From NCBI GenBank assembly GCA_037969115.1, contig JBBKWQ010000142.1:1-26536 (forward strand): DNA of 26,536 nucleotides, written 5' to 3'. This document shows, in pieces, positions 21,620 through 26,536 of the stretch. The translations under genes and the position numbers were made by a program. Each line of letters starts with the position of its first letter. Within the stretch, counting starts at the first letter, position 1. The stretch is from JBBKWQ01 sp037969115. GTDB lineage: Bacteria; Actinomycetota; Acidimicrobiia; Acidimicrobiales; Ilumatobacteraceae. Under the pieces are notes generated by a model. It was not told the origin of the DNA. It did not search any database and saw nothing but the letters and a program-made list of their open reading frames with translations.

Positions 21620-22384
21620 CTATCGGGCTTGGAGCCGGAACACGACAAGTGCGGTGGCGAGAGCGACAACGCCCCATGCCATGGCTTTGAGCGCTGCTTC
21701 GAGGGGTGCGAGCATCAGGGTGGTCGTCAATGGTTCGGAATGGCCGTTGTGGTACACGACTTCGCCTCGGACCGTGGCGACACGACGGCGTAGCTGGCGG
21801 GCTCGCGTGCTCAGTGAGCGTTGGGCGTTGGACAACAGATAGCAGCCTCCGGCGGCGAGTACCGCGGGAGCCCCCAGTGTCCGGGATTGTGCGTAGTAGG
21901 CGGTGAGCACGGGGAATGCGCCCCACGCGAACGCGAATGTGACGTCGTTGTGGAGGCGGCCACCGAGCAGTTCAAGGTTGTAACCGCAGGTGAGCACGAC
22001 ACCGATCGCGATGAACGCGGCCAGACCTACTCCGACCCGGGTGATGCCGACGATGCCGAGCGCCACGGCTCCGCTGAGCGCCAGTGCGGCGACCGTGATG
22101 AGCTGCCAGGCGGCGATGTGGGTGCGTAGTGGTCGGCCGTGGAGTTCGTCGAGGGCGTGCGCGCAGACACCGACCGCGAGGAAGAACGCTATGACGGTAG
22201 CGGTGAGTGTGCCTTCGTCGAATCGGGGGGCGATGGTCGCGCCGATCACGACGTACGCGAGGTGCCACAGCGTGTATGGCGGGTGGAGAACCACCCACCA
22301 GTCGGCCCACGCCCGGCGGCGAGCGCCGCGTGGGGATCGGGGGGCGTAGAACGCCGGCGGCAGCGACCGTGGCGTGGTACTCAC
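21620..22384 (-). CDS. UbiA-like polytopic membrane protein, possibly a prenyltransferase
   Basis: It has 254 residues with about seven hydrophobic spans. The N-terminal VVLHPPYTLWHLAYVVIGAT is like the start of UbiA enzymes. The first Asp-rich motif is present only in a changed form, HALDELHGRPLRT at about 76-88, where UbiA enzymes have N-D-x-x-D. A second region YNLELLGGRLHND (135-147), followed by FAFAWGAFPVLTAYY, resembles the second motif area. This suggests a prenyl-diphosphate-related transferase or a degenerate relative, and the activity is uncertain. The GTG at 22384 overlaps the methyltransferase stop as GTGA, so the two are coupled. Together with the divergent flavoprotein it suggests a polyprenyl lipid or quinone pathway. 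Alternatively it may be an unrelated membrane protein. Confidence 0.6.
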   Translation of the reverse strand: MSTTPRSLPPAFYAPRSPRGARRRAWADWWVVLHPPYTLWHLAYVVIGATIAPRFDEGTLTATVIAFFLAVGVCAHALDELHGRPLRTHIAAWQLITVAALALSGAVALGIVGITRVGVGLAAFIAIGVVLTCGYNLELLGGRLHNDVTFAFAWGAFPVLTAYYAQSRTLGAPAVLAAGGCYLLSNAQRSLSTRARQLRRRVATVRGEVVYHNGHSEPLTTTLMLAPLEAALKAMAWGVVALATALVVFRLQAR

Positions 22385-23157
22385 TGTGGCGCACCTGGCA
22401 TGACTTGTTGGACGCGAGTGGCGCTGGCAGCACGCGTGCCCCACATGACCAACCCGCCGCCAAGACTCATGGACCGGACGGTGACGTCGGTGATGCCGGC
22501 TAGGCGCCACGCCTCGAGGTGGTCAGCCAGAGGGAACCGTCGGTAGTGGTCTTCGATGTTCGGGCCGAGAAACCGGCCGACGTCGAACCAGGCGCGTCCG
22601 CCGAACACGGCGCCGCCCAACGGCAGCACAACCCGCGTGTACAGCCGCCACAACCATCGCCAGAACACGTTTGCCGGCACCGCGAATTCGAGGTTGGCGA
22701 TGGTGCCACCCGGGCGTACCACCCGGGCGAGTTCGCTGATGGTGGCTGCGGGGTCGGCGACGTAACGCAGTAAGTAGGTGAACGTGAGCGCGTCGAAGGC
22801 GGCGTCAGGGAATGGCAGTCGCTCGCCTTGGCCCAGCACGAGGTTGATGCGGTGCTCGGCTCCCGCAATGCGCACGTTGTGTCTGCCCATAAAGAGCATC
22901 TCGTCGCTCAGGTCGATCCCGGTGATGTGGGCGGTCGTTCGTGCCGCCACCTGCAGGGCGACACCCGCGGGTCCGGTGGCCACGTCGAGGACCGTCTGCG
23001 GATCGGCGGCGACGACGTGGTCAACCATCTCGCAGCGCCACCGACCGTCCTGGCCCATGGAAAGAACCGCGGCCAGCCGGTCGTAGCGGGCGGGGAGACC
23101 GGAGAACAACCGGCGCGCCATGTTCGTAGGTGGAGTCCGGACTGCCCCAGCGTGCAT
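22381..23157 (-). CDS. MenG/UbiE-like C-methyltransferase
   Basis: This is an SAM-dependent class I methyltransferase, probably acting on a demethyl-menaquinone or similar polyprenyl quinone. It has about 258 residues. The family features are MARRLFSGLPARYDRLAAVL near the start, motif I VLDVATGPAGVALQVA, the acidic end of strand 2 ITGIDLSDEML, and the UbiE-like core FDALTFTYLLRYVADP, then ARVVRPGGTIANLEFAVP. RRFPLADHLEAWRLAGITDV near the end matches the UbiE tail. The ATG at 23157 is preferred: GGGAGGGG lies 5 bases upstream, and the ATG at 23172 falls just before that site. It is coupled to the UbiA-like gene and divergent from the reductase with a 54-base gap. A different methyl acceptor is possible. 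Confidence 0.85.
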   Translation of the reverse strand: MHAGAVRTPPTNMARRLFSGLPARYDRLAAVLSMGQDGRWRCEMVDHVVAADPQTVLDVATGPAGVALQVAARTTAHITGIDLSDEMLFMGRHNVRIAGAEHRINLVLGQGERLPFPDAAFDALTFTYLLRYVADPAATISELARVVRPGGTIANLEFAVPANVFWRWLWRLYTRVVLPLGGAVFGGRAWFDVGRFLGPNIEDHYRRFPLADHLEAWRLAGITDVTVRSMSLGGGLVMWGTRAASATRVQQVMPGAPQ

Positions 23158-23162
23158 AGAAA

Positions 23163-23170
23163 CCCCTCCC
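23163..23170 (-). promoter_or_regulatory. Ribosome binding site of the MenG-like gene
   Basis: GGGAGGGG lies 5 bases before the ATG at 23157 and argues against the upstream ATG at 23172. Confidence 0.65.
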
Positions 23171-23211
23171 ATCGGGGCATGCTGTAGACCTGCTCATTCC
23201 CCAGGATCCCC

Positions 23212-24459
23212 GTGTCTAAACCACTCTACGACGTCGTCGTGGTTGGTAGCGGTCCCGGCGGCAGTGTCGCCGCCCTCATCCTGGCCCGCGCAGGTGCTCG
23301 GGTGGCGCTCGTCGACACGGCGGCATTCCCGCGGGACAAGGCCTGCGGCGACCTCGTCGGACCCCGCGGGCTGGCCCTTCTGAGCGAACTCGACCTCACA
23401 CCACCGCCGGGCCGGCCGGTCGGCGAAATGGTCGTGCTCGGGCCCACCGGTCGCCGCGTTGTACTCCCGGCCCGAGCCGGACAGACCTATCCCGATCATG
23501 GGCTGGCCATCACACGACAGCGCTTCGACGCCTGGCTCCATGCCATGGCAATCGACGCTGGAGCGACGCCGGTCACCGCACGGGTGACCGGCCTGGCCGG
23601 CCCATCGTCGGTCGAGTTCGATGACGGCCGCCGACTCGACGCCGACGTTGTGATCGGCGCCGACGGCGCCATCAGCACCATCGCCGCCAGTGCCGGGCTC
23701 ATTCACCGCCCAGCAGTGCTGTGGGGGTTCGCGTATCGCGGCTACGTCGCGCAACATCTCGATCGTCCGGTCATCGCTCTGTGGGACCAGACACCCCGCC
23801 ACGGCTTCCCCGGTTACGGCTGGATCTTCCCGAACGATGACGCCACGGCGAACATGGGCCTCGGTATCGGGCTTGGCGCCGACCGACGGTCGGCGTCGCG
23901 CGCCGTCGCGCAATTCGACGCATTCTGTGCGCATCTGCGCCATCACGACATCCTCACCGGTGACGTGGACCGTCGTCGTCTCGGCGGCTGGCTCAAGATG
24001 GGCATGGTCGGCACCATCCCCGCTCGCGACCGAGTCCTCCTCGTCGGCGACGCCGCAGGTCTCGTCAACCCCCTCCAAGGCGAAGGCATCGCCCCTGCCA
24101 TGACCAGCGCCGCAGCCGCCGCCCACGCCATCCTCACCAGCCCTGCTGCCCCTGCTCGCCTCTACCACGCACAACTTGCCGCCGGCCCCAGCCGCTTCGC
24201 CACTGCCACCGCGCCGGTGCACGCTGCCGTCAGCGCCACTCCGCAGCGCGTCGCCCTCATCGGCCGGGCTCTCACCGCACCAGGAATCAGCACACTCATC
24301 GCCGCACCTTGGGCGCTGTTGTGGAACGACCTAGCCGATGGCGCACCCAGCGGACCCAACCGGACCGTCGTACGCGGCACCCTCAAGCTCGGCCGAGTGC
24401 TCGCACGCCGCTCGACCATCGCGCGCAACCTCGCCGACACACTCACCCCGCCCACCTGA
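23212..24459 (+). CDS. Geranylgeranyl-reductase-family FAD-dependent oxidoreductase
   Basis: This flavoenzyme family saturates isoprenoid double bonds: chlorophyll or archaeal-lipid geranylgeranyl chains, or menaquinone side chains (MenJ in mycobacteria). It has 415 residues. The FAD Rossmann motif YDVVVVGSGPGGSVAALILA is at 6-25. The family motif RDKACGD is at 41-47. DADVVIGADGAISTIA is the GD-type second nucleotide motif. LLVGDAAGLVNPLQGEGIAP at about 277-294 binds the FAD ribityl chain. The GTG at 23212 has only a modest AGGA upstream. It is divergent from the MenG/UbiA-like pair, which supports a side-chain saturation role in quinone formation, though the exact substrate is unknown. Confidence 0.88.
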   Translation: MSKPLYDVVVVGSGPGGSVAALILARAGARVALVDTAAFPRDKACGDLVGPRGLALLSELDLTPPPGRPVGEMVVLGPTGRRVVLPARAGQTYPDHGLAITRQRFDAWLHAMAIDAGATPVTARVTGLAGPSSVEFDDGRRLDADVVIGADGAISTIAASAGLIHRPAVLWGFAYRGYVAQHLDRPVIALWDQTPRHGFPGYGWIFPNDDATANMGLGIGLGADRRSASRAVAQFDAFCAHLRHHDILTGDVDRRRLGGWLKMGMVGTIPARDRVLLVGDAAGLVNPLQGEGIAPAMTSAAAAAHAILTSPAAPARLYHAQLAAGPSRFATATAPVHAAVSATPQRVALIGRALTAPGISTLIAAPWALLWNDLADGAPSGPNRTVVRGTLKLGRVLARRSTIARNLADTLTPPT

Positions 24460-24783
24460 ACACCAACACACCCACCAGACAGCTCGACATTGTGGACCGG
24501 ATTCCCGCCAGAATGGATCTGGTAGCGCCACCGCAAACTCCTCACCATCGAGCCCGCAGCCTGAAGATTTGCTTCAGAGCGCTCGACAACGACGAGCGAA
24601 AACCCGTTCCTCTTGCCGAGTCGACCCGCACAGTGCGGCCCTACTGCAGTGCTCTGTATTTGCGAGATCCTGACGGCCTCGGACCCATCCGGGATCGGGC
24701 AGGCTGCTCGGCGCTCTCCGAGCGCGGACCGGACAGAACGCGCCGCTGGATAGCCCGGTGCTTGGTGGTTCTAGTCTTGGACG
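24460..24783. other. Gap before the kelch lipoprotein
   Basis: No credible gene is seen in these 324 bases. A small hairpin CTGAAG-ATTTG-CTTCAG lies at 24561-24577; it could be a weak terminator for the reductase gene, but no T-run follows. The end of the gap carries the TAGTCT promoter element of the next gene. Confidence 0.35.
24772..24777 (+). promoter_or_regulatory. Candidate -10 for a leaderless transcript of the kelch lipoprotein
   Basis: TAGTCT ends 6 bases before the ATG at 24784, so transcription would begin at the start codon. No clear -35 is seen. The same hexamer and spacing precede the EF-hand gene at 26080. Confidence 0.4.
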
Positions 24784-25959
24784 ATGCGGAGGGCCGTGGT
24801 CATCGTGATTGCGTTGGGCGCAGGTTGTTCGTCGACGCCGCCGAGTACTGGCTCTTCCACGAACGACGGGTCTGCGAGTTCGACGACTGAGAGTGTGGCC
24901 GTTTCGACCGACAACGATGTGGAGGTGGCGTCGCCACTCGGTGTCGCGTGGTCGGTGGTGCGGGCCCGCGCTGCGCACACGGCGACGACGTTGCGGGGTG
25001 GTGGGGTTCTTGTCGCTGGGGGTTGCGTCGCCGATGGGTGCGGCGAAGCCAGCGATGCGACGTTCGTCGTGAGTGACGATGGTGCGACGATCGTGGCTGG
25101 CCCTTCGATGTCTGTCCCGAGAGACTCGCACACGGCGACGCTGCTCGACGACGGCCGTGTGGTGCTGATCGGTGGGTATCCCGGCGAAGGACTCGGTGTG
25201 CTCGATTCGATCGATGTGATCGATCCGCTGTCGATGACGACTGCTGTGCAGATGCCATTGGGTCAGGCCCGCGGCGGTCATGCTACGGCCGCTTTGGTCA
25301 ACGGTGACGTGTTGGTGGTTGGTGGGTGGATCGGCTCTCGGAGCTACACGGCGTCGGCGGAGTTGTTCGAACCGACCACGGGCGGGGTTCGCGCCGTGGC
25401 CGATGCACCGTACGGGGCCGATGCGCTCGACGCAGTCTTGCTTGGAGACGGTCGAGTGCTGGTGACCGGCGGCCAGGTCACCCCCGGTCAGGCGACGGCG
25501 GCCGCAGCAACGTTCGATCCCGGGACCGAGGCATGGACTCGCGTCGGCGATTTGTCGACGCCGCGCCTCAAGCATTTCAGTGTCTCGCTCTCTGACGGAC
25601 GCGTCCTTGTCATGGGTGGGACGAGCGACGACGAGACCCTCCTGAGCTCGACCGAGATCTTCGATCCTGTCGCGAACACGTTCGCGCCGGGTCCGGACAT
25701 GTTCGAGCCCAGGTACAAGTTCCCGGGCGGCGCCGTACTGCTCGACGATGGCCGCGTGGCAATCGCCGGCGGTGGTCGAAGTACGGAGATCCTCGACCTC
25801 ACCGACGGCACCAGCCGAGTCGTGGCCGAGTCCGCTCAGCGAGGTTCATTCGCAACGATCAATCTGCTCGGGTCCGGCGACCTGCTGATCGTTGGCGGTT
25901 ACGACGACCGCATTCGACTTCGCGACGAGATGGTCATCGTTCCCGCGCCGACGACATGA
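24784..25959 (+). CDS. Kelch-repeat lipoprotein
   Basis: This is probably an exported, lipid-anchored beta-propeller protein of unknown partner. It has 391 residues. MRRAVVIVIALGAGCSST is a short signal peptide with a lipobox-like end (Cys15; slightly atypical, with Gly at -3). A Ser/Thr-rich linker runs to about residue 45. Seven kelch-type turns follow, each with a V-L/I-x-x-GG strand end: GGGVLVAGG, DDGRVVLIGG, NGDVLVVGG, GDGRVLVTGG, SDGRVLVMGG, DDGRVAIAGG, GSGDLLIVGG. That count suits a seven-bladed propeller. HTATLLDDGR and HATAALVNGD are the usual lead-ins. No enzymatic residues are recognised; family members bind proteins or sugars. It is alone, with a leaderless-type start. Confidence 0.82.
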   Translation: MRRAVVIVIALGAGCSSTPPSTGSSTNDGSASSTTESVAVSTDNDVEVASPLGVAWSVVRARAAHTATTLRGGGVLVAGGCVADGCGEASDATFVVSDDGATIVAGPSMSVPRDSHTATLLDDGRVVLIGGYPGEGLGVLDSIDVIDPLSMTTAVQMPLGQARGGHATAALVNGDVLVVGGWIGSRSYTASAELFEPTTGGVRAVADAPYGADALDAVLLGDGRVLVTGGQVTPGQATAAAATFDPGTEAWTRVGDLSTPRLKHFSVSLSDGRVLVMGGTSDDETLLSSTEIFDPVANTFAPGPDMFEPRYKFPGGAVLLDDGRVAIAGGGRSTEILDLTDGTSRVVAESAQRGSFATINLLGSGDLLIVGGYDDRIRLRDEMVIVPAPTT

Positions 25960-26067
25960 TCCGGGCCCCGACCGCACGACTGCTATCGCTCCCGCCCGCT
26001 CGCCACCGGGGTGACCGTCGCATTGTACGAGTCGGTCTCCCGGGCGAAGTCGTCGGGGGACGACGGG

Positions 26068-26073
26068 TAGTCT
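26068..26073 (+). promoter_or_regulatory. Candidate -10 for a leaderless transcript of the EF-hand gene
   Basis: TAGTCT ends 6 bases before the ATG at 26080, identical in sequence and spacing to the element before the kelch gene. A small stem CGTCG-GGGGA-CGACG lies just upstream at 26051-26065. Confidence 0.4.
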
Positions 26074-26079
26074 TCGCGC

Positions 26080-26313
26080 ATGGCGAACGAGAACGACCAG
26101 AGCGACGACGCGGCGACCGAAGATGAAGAAGAAGCGGCTCGACTCGACGCCTACGACCTCGACGAAGACGGCAAGATCTCGATCGTCGAATCCGAACGCG
26201 CCCGTTTGGGCATCGTCGACGCTCGGTTGGAAGAACTGTCCCACGAGAAGGGGATCAAGGGACGTCTCGCTGACTCCGTCCACAAGCTCATCGACAAGAT
26301 CGACAACGACTAG
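26080..26313 (+). CDS. Small acidic protein with one EF-hand motif
   Basis: It has 77 residues and is very acidic at the N-terminus (DQSDDAATEDEEEAA). Residues 26-37 read DLDEDGKISIVE, a canonical 12-residue EF-hand calcium loop with Asp at 1, 3 and 5, Gly at 6, Ile at 8 and Glu at 12, flanked by helix-like segments (EEAARLDAY before, SERARLGIVDARLEEL after). The C-terminal half (KGRLADSVHKLIDKIDND) is an amphipathic helix. There is no signal peptide, so it is likely cytoplasmic; calcium binding is predicted, not shown. A single hand would need to dimerise to act as a usual calcium switch. The start is the only ATG in frame with a leaderless-type promoter in front. Confidence 0.75.
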   Translation: MANENDQSDDAATEDEEEAARLDAYDLDEDGKISIVESERARLGIVDARLEELSHEKGIKGRLADSVHKLIDKIDND

Positions 26314-26333
26314 GACGCGTCCGTGCCGGCTGG

Positions 26334-26536
26334 TTACTCGCCGATGTTGTAGATGAGCTTCACGGGTGCGATTTCACCGGTGACGACCAACTCAGAGTCG
26401 GCCTGAGCAGACTTGTAGATGCCTTTGGACATCAGCGACGTCTCCGTCGGACGCCGAGCCGCATAGATGGCCGAGCGCGCAGCATGAACGTCGTGCGACT
26501 CGGGCTCGGCGGCAGCGGCGAACTCGATGACCTGAC
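26334..26536 (-). CDS. Alkyl-sulfatase-like MBL-fold protein, C-terminal end (partial)
   Basis: Only the last 66 residues are inside the window; the gene continues past 26536. The visible part QVIEFAAAAEPESHDVHAAR, then SAIYAARRPTETSLMSKGIY, resembles the dimerisation-region end of alkyl-sulfatase-type metallo-beta-lactamase-fold hydrolases, where a helix of the AA-PDDP-VH-AR type precedes YxARR...SLMAKGI. The tail ELVVTGEIAPVKLIYNIGE is less typical. The metal-binding domain is not in view, so the activity cannot be checked. It converges with the EF-hand gene (20 bases between stops). The family call is from motif memory. Confidence 0.6.
   Translation of the reverse strand, partial: QVIEFAAAAEPESHDVHAARSAIYAARRPTETSLMSKGIYKSAQADSELVVTGEIAPVKLIYNIGE

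Overview
The window is the chromosomal replication-origin region of a high-GC actinobacterium. The gene order (parB-parA-rsmG-jag-yidC-yidD-rnpA-rpmH on the minus strand, then dnaA-oriC-dnaN-recF-DUF721 ... gyrB-gyrA-Tad-like-DUF3566-tRNA-Ile on the plus strand) is the classic actinobacterial origin layout. High GC, many GTG/TTG starts and the protein variants suggest Acidimicrobiia (Ilumatobacter-like), but that taxonomic call is inference from memory, not a search.

Region 1 (1-5085, minus strand): a tightly packed operon. rpmH/rnpA overlap by TTGA, rnpA/yidD by GTGA, yidD/yidC and jag/rsmG share a stop-start base, and parA/parB overlap. It makes ribosomal protein L34, the RNase P protein, the YidD/YidC membrane-insertion pair, the RNA-binding protein Jag, a 16S rRNA methyltransferase and the ParAB segregation pair. 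Two parS-type sites lie between rsmG and parA. Region 2 (5086-9783): divergent promoter/leader zone, dnaA, the probable oriC with DnaA boxes and an AT-rich stretch, dnaN, recF and a DUF721 gene. Region 3 (9790-11709): a convergent unknown single-span membrane protein, a yqeY-like gene and an unknown five-span membrane protein. Region 4 (12021-18032): gyrB, gyrA, a Tad-like small membrane protein, a DUF3566 membrane protein and tRNA-Ile(GAT).

Region 5 (18033-21619) looks like a genomic-island scar placed directly downstream of the tRNA-Ile gene: an excisionase-like ORF, a broken helix-turn-helix gene (frameshift plus stop), a non-coding block with strong dyads and a truncated gene start, a corA magnesium channel gene, an internally deleted IS256-family transposase and a likely tyrosine-integrase N-terminal fragment. 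Region 6 (21620-24459): a divergent cluster with a MenG/UbiE-like methyltransferase, a UbiA-like membrane protein with a degenerate first motif, and a geranylgeranyl-reductase-family flavoprotein. This fits modification (methylation and side-chain saturation) of an isoprenoid quinone or other polyprenyl lipid. Region 7 (24784-26536): a kelch-type lipoprotein, a small acidic EF-hand protein and the C-terminal end of an alkyl-sulfatase-like metallo-beta-lactamase protein.

The most interesting places are the tRNA-Ile-linked island scar, the UbiA-like/MenG/GGR cluster, the dyads in the rpmH leader and in front of gyrB, and the shared TAGTCT-N6-ATG leaderless start arrangement at two neighbouring genes.
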